A stretch of DNA of 64,000 bases from Streptococcus pseudopneumoniae ATCC BAA-960 = CCUG 49455 (GCF_002087075.1 NZ_MWSM01000038.1:15139-79138); one strand, 5' to 3'. Shown: positions 15,900 to 22,906, numbered from the stretch's first letter. The notes: generated by a model not told the origin, from the letters alone. Numbers and translations: made by a program.

Positions 15900-17297
15900 A
15901 TGAAAAAAATCGTTTTAACGACTACAGCAGTTTTATCACTCCTAGCAACAGGAGCTACAATTTCAAGTGTCAATGCAGCAAGTGGCGTCCCGATGGTCAA
16001 GTTCTGGTCTCCTGCAGCTAATGCTTATGTTGAAGAACCTGCTCCTGGGTATCGTGATACAGATTTAGTCGCAACAGATGTGACGCTTGTAGAAAAAAGA
16101 AAAGCACAACTTGGAGCATTTTCTGATGGTGAATTTACAACGGTTGATTGGGTAGATAATGCTTATAGACAAGAATTCTCTAAGCAATTTGCAAGTTTTG
16201 AATCCAACGGCATTGCTACATTCAACGGTAAAACAATTGTCTTTAAAGCAACAGACTATGGTATCTATACCATGAAGTTTGAATTAAATGGTACTCTCTA
16301 TAAGTTAACTGCTGATGTCAGAGAAAATCTAGGAAAAGGAGGTCCTTTTTACACTTATGTAACCAAACTAGAAGTCTTATCAAATAATCAAGCAAATACT
16401 ATCTCGAATACGAGTACTGAAAAACAAATAGAAGCAACAATTACAAAGGTTGAAATTCATCATTTTGGATTTAATTTTGAAGGTGTACTCTCAGAGCCAC
16501 TACAACACGGAGGAGATAATGCAGCTAGAGGAAATGTTACTCTAATTGATAAGGCTACCGGAAAGATTGTGTACCAACATAATAATGATGTCATCTTTAG
16601 TGGTCTAACTAATGACGTCAACGACCAATTTCTTTTGCCTTTAATTTATAGTAATAAATTTAAAGGGGATGTTTTCGATATCAGACAGTTTCCTGCCGGA
16701 ACATACATCTTGGAGATGTCTGGAGAAGCTGGCTCTCCGCACGATCACTCAGTTGATAATAGAAAACGTGTCTTTAAAGTTAGAAAAGAGGTGACTATCG
16801 GAAATCCTTCAACAAATTCAAATACTAACACCACAACTCAATCAGGTTCGAATTCATCTAGCTCGTCAACTTCTACAAGTTCGTCATCTGGAAACTATTC
16901 TAACACGGATACAACCATGACGACCCATCAGTCTAAATCTACTTGGATGTATTCGAATGGTCGCTGGTGGTATAAACACGAAGATGGCACTTATACAACT
17001 AATGACTGGGAAAAAATCAATGGTGTTTGGTATCGTTTTGATAACTCTGGTTGGATGCAAACTGGCTGGGTAAAAGACAACGGCACGTGGTACTATCTCG
17101 ACGGCTCAGGTGCGATGAAGACAGGTTGGGTCAAAGATAACGGTAGCTGGTACTACCTTCAAGATTCAGGAGCTATGAAAACAGGCTGGATGAAAGTATC
17201 TGGCAAATGGTACTATGCCTATAGCTCTGGTGCACTCGCAATCAATACAACTACACCTGACGGTTATCGTGTCAGTTACAACGGTGAGTGGGTATAA
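15900..17297 (+). CDS. Choline-binding protein with an uncharacterised N-terminal region
   Basis: 465 residues. A signal peptide ends near VNA-AS. Residues about 25-300 hold two unrecognised beta-rich segments, the second with a His-rich patch (EIHHFGFNFEGVLSEPLQHGGDN, then SPHDHSVDNRKR) that might bind metal. A Ser/Thr/Asn linker (about residues 300-340) leads to five choline-binding repeats. The last about 95 residues are nearly the same as those of the preceding protein, including the GYRV-NGEWV end, so the module was duplicated or exchanged. Function unknown. Confidence 0.78.
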   Translation: MKKIVLTTTAVLSLLATGATISSVNAASGVPMVKFWSPAANAYVEEPAPGYRDTDLVATDVTLVEKRKAQLGAFSDGEFTTVDWVDNAYRQEFSKQFASFESNGIATFNGKTIVFKATDYGIYTMKFELNGTLYKLTADVRENLGKGGPFYTYVTKLEVLSNNQANTISNTSTEKQIEATITKVEIHHFGFNFEGVLSEPLQHGGDNAARGNVTLIDKATGKIVYQHNNDVIFSGLTNDVNDQFLLPLIYSNKFKGDVFDIRQFPAGTYILEMSGEAGSPHDHSVDNRKRVFKVRKEVTIGNPSTNSNTNTTTQSGSNSSSSSTSTSSSSGNYSNTDTTMTTHQSKSTWMYSNGRWWYKHEDGTYTTNDWEKINGVWYRFDNSGWMQTGWVKDNGTWYYLDGSGAMKTGWVKDNGSWYYLQDSGAMKTGWMKVSGKWYYAYSSGALAINTTTPDGYRVSYNGEWV

Positions 17298-17326
17298 AAA
17301 CAATTTCAAATTGTAAGATTAAACAT

Positions 17327-18373
17327 ATGAAAAAATTATTTCTATTCAGTATTAGTATATTAGCTATCTCTATTTTAACGGCTTGCCAACATCAGAGTGA
17401 AAACACTTCTGCAACAAGTTCTGAAGCAATTGCTTCAAGTACTAGTTCAACTTTTTCTACATCGGAAGAGAAGAAACCTGATTACACCCTATATAATCCT
17501 GTTCTTAAAGAATATGCCAAAGTATTAGATGGTTCGTCAACTTCACATACAGAGATCAATTCAAAAGCAAACTTAAAAAACACTTATCCTAAAGAATATT
17601 CTGGATTACAGTATAGCTTGTATGATTTAGACCAAGACGGTACGGACGAACTTTTGATTGCCCTAAAAATGGATTCTAACTATTACGATTTATTAGATAT
17701 TCGAACTCTTAAAAATGGTGAAGTTATTCGACTGACCAATGCAGAAAACAATCTGGACTTTATTGGAGAGCGAGTACATTTTAATCCTTTAGAAAATGGT
17801 TATTTTCAATTATCTACCCGAGTATCTACTAATCAAATCCAACTTAAACTATACAAGTTGAATCAGGATGGAACACTGTTAGAACTAGTCATTGAATCAG
17901 ATACAGAAGAGGGACTGGGGACAAAACCACCTTCCCTTGACATAAGATCTTTCTTTTGGAAATCTGTCACAAGTCTTATAAATGGAGAAACAAGCCTTCC
18001 GTCAGAAAGTAAAGGGATGGATATTACTGCAATTCAAAATGGAGATTTTTCTAGTGTCGCAGGCACTTGGAGGAATCGTACAGGTATTGAATTTACTTTC
18101 GACAAAAATGGTTTAGTAAGTGATCATTCCAAGATTTCAATTGAACATGCTAAGGAAATTGACCACTATCTCAAGGCAAGTTCTGTTTCTAAAGATGGAG
18201 GTGCTGGTGCAGCTATTGCCTTTTTACCAGCAGGAATCCCTATAACCATGTCTGTCACCTCTTCTTCAGATAATGGCTATACTGACTCGTCTGATATTAC
18301 ACAAGACCGCTTATGGTTTGGACACCAACTTATCAATGGTAGTACCGAGGGATTTTTTTACAAGGTAGAATAG
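17327..18373 (+). CDS. Lipoprotein with DUF6287-like C-terminal region
   Basis: 348 residues from the ATG at 17327; a longer GTG-started frame would overlap the previous gene. A lipobox LTAC puts the lipidated cysteine near residue 21, followed by a Ser/Thr linker. The middle has DLDQDGTDELLIAL, typical of calcium-loop-like repeat proteins. The C-terminal part (MDITAIQNGDFSSVAGTWRN) resembles the DUF6287 domain of streptococcal lipoproteins. It starts 30 bases after the choline-binding gene, with a poor ribosome site, so it may be co-expressed. Function unknown. Confidence 0.75.
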   Translation: MKKLFLFSISILAISILTACQHQSENTSATSSEAIASSTSSTFSTSEEKKPDYTLYNPVLKEYAKVLDGSSTSHTEINSKANLKNTYPKEYSGLQYSLYDLDQDGTDELLIALKMDSNYYDLLDIRTLKNGEVIRLTNAENNLDFIGERVHFNPLENGYFQLSTRVSTNQIQLKLYKLNQDGTLLELVIESDTEEGLGTKPPSLDIRSFFWKSVTSLINGETSLPSESKGMDITAIQNGDFSSVAGTWRNRTGIEFTFDKNGLVSDHSKISIEHAKEIDHYLKASSVSKDGGAGAAIAFLPAGIPITMSVTSSSDNGYTDSSDITQDRLWFGHQLINGSTEGFFYKVE

Positions 18374-18397
18374 TTTTAATAGACTTACAAATTTATC

Positions 18398-18438
18398 AAT
18401 AAGAATGTCGGAAAATTTTCTGATATTCTTATTTTTTT
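18398..18438 (+). terminator. Terminator opening repeat unit 2
   Basis: AATAAGAATGTCGGAAAA pairs with TTTTCTGATATTCTTATT and is followed by seven Ts; paralogue of 11318-11358. Confidence 0.85.
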
Positions 18439-18489
18439 GACTTCCTTTTCGAATAGATAAGTAAGAGGAAAAAGAAAGGAGTCTGGTTT

Positions 18490-18540
18490 ATGTATCTACC
18501 GATTTTCTATTCATGGTACATTAAATTATTTTTTAAATAA
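18490..18540 (+). CDS. 16-residue micro-peptide, copy 2a
   Basis: Encodes MYLPIFYSWYIKLFFK with synonymous differences from copy 1a (TAC for Tyr10, TTT for Phe15). AAAGGAG lies upstream. This is the extra copy relative to unit 1. Confidence 0.6.
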   Translation: MYLPIFYSWYIKLFFK

Positions 18541-18615
18541 AATTTAATTTAGTTGTACATTTTCGAAATTTTTTTCGAATAGATAAGTAAGAGGAAAAGA
18601 AAAGGAGTTTGCTTC

Positions 18616-18666
18616 ATGTATCTACCGATTTTCTATTCATGGTATATTAAATTATTTTTCAAATAA
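18616..18666 (+). CDS. 16-residue micro-peptide, copy 2b
   Basis: Nucleotide-identical to copy 1a, including the ribosome site and flanks. Confidence 0.6.
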   Translation: MYLPIFYSWYIKLFFK

Positions 18667-18741
18667 AATTTAATTTAGTTGTACATTTTCGAAATTTTTT
18701 TCGAATAGATAAGTAAGAGGAAAAAGAAAGGAGTTTGCTTT

Positions 18742-18792
18742 ATGTATCTACCAATTTTCTATTCATGGTTCATTAAATTATTTTTTAAATAA
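18742..18792 (+). CDS. 16-residue micro-peptide, copy 2c
   Basis: Nucleotide-identical to copy 1b (Phe at residue 10). As in unit 1, this version is the one next to the double-glycine peptide pair. Confidence 0.6.
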   Translation: MYLPIFYSWFIKLFFK

Positions 18793-18865
18793 AATTTAAT
18801 TTAGTTGTACATTTTTGAAATTTTTTCGAATAGATAAGTGAGAAGAAAAAGAAAGGAATAAAATA

Positions 18866-18994
18866 ATGAAAGAACATTATTACGGATTTGTTGAGCTAAC
18901 TTCGGAAGAATTGACCGATATTCAAGGTGGAGAAAGTTGGGTGAAGACCCTTGCAGATTGGTACATTGGATTTCGTAGAGGTTTTGGTTTTTAG
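18866..18994 (+). CDS. Double-glycine peptide A2
   Basis: 42 residues, same leader as A1 and mature peptide ESWVKTLADWYIGFRRGFGF. It differs from A1 at only four mature positions (N2S, T4V, V8A and the preceding context), so A is the conserved partner of the A/B pair. Confidence 0.75.
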   Translation: MKEHYYGFVELTSEELTDIQGGESWVKTLADWYIGFRRGFGF

Positions 18995-19005
18995 GAGGAT
19001 AAGCG

Positions 19006-19161
19006 ATGAATGAAATGAATGATAAGTATACTGTTGAGGTATTAAAGGAAAGCGACTTAGCCTTGCTGGTGGGTGGTAGCAAGGAAAGTTATCAACGGGG
19101 TCTAATTACAGGTCTATTGTTACGCGGTATATTTATTGGAACCCCATTTTTTAGAAGATAA
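19006..19161 (+). CDS. Double-glycine peptide B2
   Basis: 51 residues. The leader is the same as B1 except Ile to Val. The mature part begins SKESYQRGLITGLLLRG and ends GTPFFRR, so it is longer than and different from B1 after the first ten residues. The ribosome site again overlaps the stop of the A peptide. Confidence 0.75.
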   Translation: MNEMNDKYTVEVLKESDLALLVGGSKESYQRGLITGLLLRGIFIGTPFFRR

Positions 19162-19195
19162 GATTTAGAAAAAATAGAACAAGAGGAGAAAAAAG

Positions 19196-19390
19196 ATGAC
19201 AAATTTTGACAAAATGGAACAGAACTTTGTAGCTCTTACAGAAGAAGAGTTGATGGCTGTGGATGGGGGAGCATTGCCTCTTGTAATCGCCGGAGTGTCT
19301 ATCTGGAAGATAGGTGCAGCAGTAGCAGGTGGAGCAGCAGCGCTTTTTGCTGGAGGAGCAGCTTTGGGGTATTATGCGAATAGACCATAA
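19196..19390 (+). CDS. Double-glycine class IIb-like bacteriocin peptide
   Basis: 64 residues. The leader FVALTEEELMAVDGG is followed by a strongly hydrophobic Ala/Gly-rich mature part (ALPLVIAGVSIWKIGAAVAG and on) ending ALGYYANRP. Repeated small-residue spacings such as AGGAAALFAGGAA suit helix pairing. An AGAGGAG ribosome site is present. The next gene is a candidate immunity protein. Confidence 0.78.
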   Translation: MTNFDKMEQNFVALTEEELMAVDGGALPLVIAGVSIWKIGAAVAGGAAALFAGGAALGYYANRP

Positions 19391-19417
19391 TCTGATTGTA
19401 GTCAGAGAGGCATTTCT

Positions 19418-19618
19418 ATGTTTTTAAAAAAAGAAGTGATATTATTAGGGGTATTGTTATCGCTACGTATTATTTTTACTATCGTTCAAATTTTAATTGA
19501 TTATAAAATATTATCTGGACAGTATAGTATAAATTTTATGGATATTTCAGAAGTATTTACTTATCCAATACTCATTTTAATCATTTACATAGCAATAAAA
19601 TATAATACAAAGGAGTAA
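19418..19618 (+). CDS. Small membrane protein, possible immunity
   Basis: 66 residues with two transmembrane segments (VILLGVLLSLRIIFTIVQIL and PILILIIYIAIKY). The stop overlaps the possible ATG of the next peptide gene (TAATG). Placed between two bacteriocin-like genes, so immunity is the likely role by context only. Confidence 0.6.
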   Translation: MFLKKEVILLGVLLSLRIIFTIVQILIDYKILSGQYSINFMDISEVFTYPILILIIYIAIKYNTKE

Positions 19619-19626
19619 TGACGAAT

Positions 19627-19794
19627 ATGAACTTAGAACAATTTTATCAATTATCTGACGATGAATTAGTGGGAACAAAAGGTGGTTTTGGTCTTACGGA
19701 AGCAGTTGGGATTGCAGGAGTACTGAATGCTGCTGTACAAATTTTTAATGCTGGTTACAAATTTGGTTCAGATTTGGCTCGTCGTGGGCGTTAG
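19627..19794 (+). CDS. Double-glycine bacteriocin-like peptide
   Basis: 55 residues from 19627; an in-frame ATG at 19618 is only two bases from the GGAG and would add three residues. The leader MNLEQFYQLSDDELVGTKGG is followed by a mature peptide starting FGLTEAVGIAGVLNAAVQIF and ending FGSDLARRGR. With the 19196 product it could form a two-peptide bacteriocin. Confidence 0.72.
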   Translation: MNLEQFYQLSDDELVGTKGGFGLTEAVGIAGVLNAAVQIFNAGYKFGSDLARRGR

Positions 19795-19797
19795 ATA

Positions 19798-20013
19798 ATG
19801 AATAATCGCAACCTTAATCTCAATACATTGTTACCTAAACTAGCCACTATATTTCCTTTGTTGGGAATAATTCTTAATGTCGCGCTTCATGTGATTCGTA
19901 CAGGTTCGTTAGTATACTTTAATTGGCAATGGACTTTGGTTGGTTTGCTTTTCTCAGCATATTTTGGTATTTTTCGCAAAGATTTGTCAAAAAATAATCA
20001 AAACTATAAATGA
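19798..20013 (+). CDS. Small membrane protein, possible immunity
   Basis: 71 residues with two transmembrane segments, starting three bases after the previous stop. Its last codons (DLSKNNQNYK) use the same DNA that in unit 1 ends a different gene in another frame (FVKK stop at 13225). Confidence 0.6.
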   Translation: MNNRNLNLNTLLPKLATIFPLLGIILNVALHVIRTGSLVYFNWQWTLVGLLFSAYFGIFRKDLSKNNQNYK

Positions 20014-20093
20014 AGAACATGAATCAAAAGGATTTTGTGTATATGAATGGCAGCGTTTTCCCGCCATTCTTGTCAGGTAAATAGGAGCTTTCT

Positions 20094-20273
20094 ATGAAAA
20101 CATTTTTATTAGGCTTTACTGAGGGTTATTTTACCGTATCGCTCATAATCTACATCGCAACGTATTTGATTTTGAGAAATCCAATCAATACCCTATTTTA
20201 TCCAGAAATTTACCCTGTTTTATTTGGGCTCTTTTATCTAGGATATAAGGTCAATAAAAAGCGAGTAGAGTAA
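20094..20273 (+). CDS. Small membrane protein
   Basis: 59 residues behind an AGGAG ribosome site: MKTFLLGFTEGYF, a transmembrane segment (VSLIIYIATYLIL), a second hydrophobic stretch (YPVLFGLFYLGY) and a basic end. No recognised family. Unit 1 keeps only traces of this stretch. A possible immunity or accessory protein of unit 2. Confidence 0.55.
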   Translation: MKTFLLGFTEGYFTVSLIIYIATYLILRNPINTLFYPEIYPVLFGLFYLGYKVNKKRVE

Positions 20274-20350
20274 ACAGTTAAGAATGACTTGTTAGTCTGC
20301 GCTAAAATGGCTAGGCTAGAATCTAGGAATGCATCACATTGGAGTTTAAT

Positions 20351-20557
20351 ATGAAATTTGTTAAATCAATACTGAAAGTTTGGCCTGAAATCATGGTATT
20401 ACTTAGTTCGATGTCTTATATCATCATCAGATTAGTAGCTGATATGAATAAAGTATCTTTACCTACTTGGTTTGATAGTTTCAATATACCAACGATTGCA
20501 TTATTTATGATGGTCTTCATTCTTTTATACAGAAGTAAAGAAAAAAAGAATGGATAA
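20351..20557 (+). CDS. Small membrane protein
   Basis: 68 residues from the ATG at 20351 with TTGGAG upstream. Two transmembrane segments (PEIMVLLSSMSYIIIRLV and IPTIALFMMVFILLY) and a basic tail. No recognised family. Likely immunity-like by context. Confidence 0.55.
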   Translation: MKFVKSILKVWPEIMVLLSSMSYIIIRLVADMNKVSLPTWFDSFNIPTIALFMMVFILLYRSKEKKNG

Positions 20558-20624
20558 ATTTGAGGTAGTAGACGTTCTATAGGGAATAGGTGTCTTATAG
20601 TAACGAATCAAAAAAAGGAGTAAC

Positions 20625-20660
20625 TATGAATCGTAATTTAGAACGGTGTTATCTATTCTG
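20625..20660 (+). CDS. 11-residue mini-ORF in the end block, copy 2
   Basis: Encodes MNRNLERCYLF behind AAAAGGAG, the same as copy 1 at 13343. It lies in the conserved end block 20596-20975. Confidence 0.3.
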
Positions 20661-20824
20661 ACTATGAATAGATCATACCAGAGGTGGCTTAGAAATAGCA
20701 GAGACATTAAAAATTGAAGTAACTTTAAATAGGATGTCGTAAAGGTTACTATCAATGATTTATTTGTCCCAAGCTTGCCTAGGGTATCAGAAAAAAATCA
20801 TTTTCCTTTCAATAGCATATTTTT

Positions 20825-20857
20825 AGTAGGTAGGACGTTTGTTCTGCCTATTTTTTG
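20825..20857 (+). terminator. Terminator of unit 2 (copy 2 of three)
   Basis: Same TAGGTAGGAC / GTTCTGCCTA hairpin and T run as at 13545. Confidence 0.85.
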
Positions 20858-20958
20858 CCAAAAAAGTGTATTTGAGCTGTTTATTTGGAGTTTTACATGT
20901 ATTTTTTGATAAAATTTGATAAAATAGGTATAGAAATTAGGAGAGTTGAAGAAAAGAA

Positions 20959-21153
20959 ATGAAGAAGGTTTTAAGATATTTTTTAGTATTTGTTTTTCTA
21001 TTTTTGATGAATATTTTCATCTTTAAGATACTAGCAACTCTGGGATTTCAGCTGACAATGAGTGAAAAGAGTTATATTGTACCACCGCTGTTTTCGATTA
21101 TCGTTTTGTACATGATTGACAAAAGAATTAGGAAGAAAAAGAAATCTTTGTAA
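20959..21153 (+). CDS. Small two-segment membrane protein before the regulator
   Basis: 64 residues: MKKVLRYFLVFVFLFLMNIFIF forms one segment, IVPPLFSIIVLYMID the second, with a basic tail RKKKKSL. It is 20 bases before the regulator gene. A truncated copy is found at 13677. The function is unknown. Confidence 0.6.
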   Translation: MKKVLRYFLVFVFLFLMNIFIFKILATLGFQLTMSEKSYIVPPLFSIIVLYMIDKRIRKKKKSL

Positions 21154-21173
21154 TCAACTTAAGGAGTATTACT

Positions 21174-22067
21174 ATGGATGAGTTGAAACGTGAAATTGGT
21201 TATAAAATCAAAACTATTAGGCGATCTTGTGGAAAAACTCAGATAGATATTTGTGGTGATGAATCAGAGTTGACGATTCGTCAGCTAGCACGTATTGAAA
21301 ATGGGCAAGTTTTAGCAACACTTCCTAAATTATTATTGATTGCGGATAAACTTGGAGTATCATTACAGAATATTGTGGATGTTAAGGTTATAGAGATTCC
21401 AAAAGGATTCCTAAAACTCAAAGATGAGCTGATTCATTCTCAAACCTACGCTGATAAGGGAAGAATCGAACGAAAAGAAGCTATACTTGAGGAAATATAT
21501 GAAAACTATTATGAGAATTTGCCTGAGGAAGAGCAGTTAATTGTGGATGTGACACAAGCTCGTTTTGATATTTATGGTAGTTCAGATGTGACCTACGGTT
21601 TAGGGTTAGTGGAAGAATATTTCCAGCAGTTATTAAAAAAGAAATATTTTTCTGTAAATGATTTGTTGATTATTGAATTGTATTTCTTTTGTTGTGCTAT
21701 GGGATTAGAAGATAAAGAACATTTTGAGGAGTTAGCTCAAAAAGTATTGCTATGTTCAGAATATGAAGATAAGGCTAGCCTAGCTCAGATGGAAAAAGTT
21801 CTTCTGAGCCTATTTATCCAAATTCAGACAGAAGATAGTCTGATATATATTCAAACATTTGAGAAAATTATTGCTAAAACAAGACATGTTTTTTACCGAC
21901 CTCATCTATTTTTGCTAAAGGCAAAATATGCTTTATTTGTAGACAAGAATATTTTAGAGGCAGAAAGTTTCTATGAAAAGGCAATTTCTCTAGCAGAATT
22001 GCTAGATGATCAGATATTAGTTCAGAGAATCTTAGAAGAAAAACAAATAGATTTCCCAACAACCTGA
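21174..22067 (+). CDS. PlcR/Rgg-type (RNPP-like) peptide-sensing transcriptional regulator
   Basis: 297 residues. The N-terminal helix-turn-helix covers residues about 6-66 (IGYKIKTIRRSCGKTQ, LTIRQLARIENGQ, LPKLLLIADKLGVSLQNIVD). The rest is all-helical, TPR-like (pairs such as EAESFYEKAISLAELLDDQ), as in PlcR and TprA regulators that bind short peptides inside the cell. The ribosome site is AAGGAG. It sits just before a 17-codon micro-ORF and a circular-bacteriocin operon on the same strand, so it probably controls them. No Rgg-type C-terminal signature could be confirmed. Confidence 0.82.
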   Translation: MDELKREIGYKIKTIRRSCGKTQIDICGDESELTIRQLARIENGQVLATLPKLLLIADKLGVSLQNIVDVKVIEIPKGFLKLKDELIHSQTYADKGRIERKEAILEEIYENYYENLPEEEQLIVDVTQARFDIYGSSDVTYGLGLVEEYFQQLLKKKYFSVNDLLIIELYFFCCAMGLEDKEHFEELAQKVLLCSEYEDKASLAQMEKVLLSLFIQIQTEDSLIYIQTFEKIIAKTRHVFYRPHLFLLKAKYALFVDKNILEAESFYEKAISLAELLDDQILVQRILEEKQIDFPTT

Positions 22068-22090
22068 CTTCTAAGTCATGTTGTTTTTTT
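22058..22090 (+). terminator. Terminator after the PlcR/Rgg-like regulator
   Basis: AACAACCTGACTT pairs with AAGTCATGTTGTT around CT, followed by Ts. It overlaps the last codons of the gene. Confidence 0.8.
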
Positions 22091-22150
22091 CATGTTTTTG
22101 TTATATTAAACCTATAAAGAAAACGCTCTCAAAAAGAAAGGAGGTTTATT

Positions 22151-22204
22151 ATGGTTGGAACGTTATTTGTCCCTTTAAGTATAAGAGTTTGGTTCTATCT
22201 ATAA
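22151..22204 (+). CDS. 17-residue micro-peptide next to the regulator
   Basis: Encodes MVGTLFVPLSIRVWFYL directly after a strong AAAGGAGG. It is hydrophobic and aromatic with one arginine and has no secretion leader. The position beside an RNPP-like regulator fits a cognate signalling peptide, although PapR and Phr-type signals usually have a signal sequence; leaderless ones (such as SIP for RopB) are known. It could equally be a toxin or leader peptide. Confidence 0.5.
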   Translation: MVGTLFVPLSIRVWFYL

Positions 22205-22609
22205 TATCAGGTAGAGATTAATGGAATAAAGTATTCTTATATTGGATTAAAGGAATGTTTTAATAGGTTTCCTACATTAGTATAGAGGATGAAACTCAAT
22301 TTTCAATGATATAAAAGAGTGATTTGGAGATTGTGAGGGTTGAGTATGTTTATTTATGATGTAGGAAGTGTAAACTAAAAAGGAGGTAGTAATCGTATAA
22401 AAGTTAAATAGACATTATCTTTTATTGAGTCTTAGTGATATAAAAGTAATTTGATAATCTAGGAAAATGTAGTAGTAATTTATTTATTATAGATATGTTA
22501 ATAAAAGTAGTATAAAATATAGACGAACATTTGAAGAGAGTTAGGAATACAACATGTGCGAATTAACTCTCAATAAAACATACATAATATACAAAAGGAG
22601 TACACTAAA
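22205..22609 (+). other. Gene-poor leader region of the circular-bacteriocin operon
   Basis: No convincing gene in 405 A/T-rich bases. A perfect ribosome site (AAAAAGGAGG, 22377) has no start codon after it, which suggests a lost micro-ORF. TATAAA-like -10 candidates lie near 22511. GAGAGTTA (22536) and TAACTCTC (22564) form a perfect inverted repeat in the 5' leader just before the bacteriocin ribosome site; it could be an operator or an RNA hairpin. Confidence 0.5.
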
Positions 22610-22906
22610 ATGAAATCTAAAAGAATGGAATTTCATAATAAATTTCTCATTGTTTCAGCAATGTTAGCAGTCATTAGTTGGTTAAGCTTAGGTGTTGTTT
22701 CTTTTCCTATGTTGGCTGGGACATTAGGAATTTCGACAAAAGCTGCTGCTACTGTAGTCAATTTGATTAGTGCTTATAGTACAGTTACAGCAGTAATTTC
22801 AATTGTAGGTGCAATCACAGGAGTAGGTTCTATTGGTTCGGGTATTGCAGCAACAGTTCTTTATATATTGAAAAAGAAGGGTGCTGCTAAAGCAGCTCTA
22901 TGGTAG
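22610..22906 (+). CDS. Circular bacteriocin precursor, pneumocyclicin/circularin-like
   Basis: 98 residues. Predicted leader residues 1-34 (ending VVSFPM) and mature residues 35-98 from LAGTLGISTKAAATVVNLI to KAALW. The mature start closely follows circularin A (VAGALGVQTAAATTIVNVI), and the hydrophobic helices with a Lys-rich patch near the end (LKKKGAAKAALW) are typical of AS-48-type circular bacteriocins, whose ends are joined Leu to Trp. The following genes encode the usual membrane, SpoIIM-like and ATPase partners. The reported pneumococcal pneumocyclicin is the likely relative; identity was not measured. Confidence 0.85.
   Translation: MKSKRMEFHNKFLIVSAMLAVISWLSLGVVSFPMLAGTLGISTKAAATVVNLISAYSTVTAVISIVGAITGVGSIGSGIAATVLYILKKKGAAKAALW

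Larger units (their letters stand above)
18448..18866 (+). repeat. Tandem 126-bp repeat carrying micro-ORFs, unit 2
   Basis: TTCGAATAGATAAG recurs at 18448, 18574, 18700 and 18825 (steps of 126, 126 and 125). The first three copies lead to 16-codon micro-ORFs, the fourth to a double-glycine peptide. Unit 2 thus has one more tandem copy than unit 1. Confidence 0.9.

Noticed and set aside
18801..19082. 93-residue antisense ORF across the unit 2 peptide genes
   Set aside because: It is antisense to well-supported double-glycine genes, has no ribosome site and no recognisable motif; a low-complexity shadow.
22343..22375. 10-codon ORF MFIYDVGSVN before the circular bacteriocin
   Set aside because: No proper ribosome site and no second copy to support coding.
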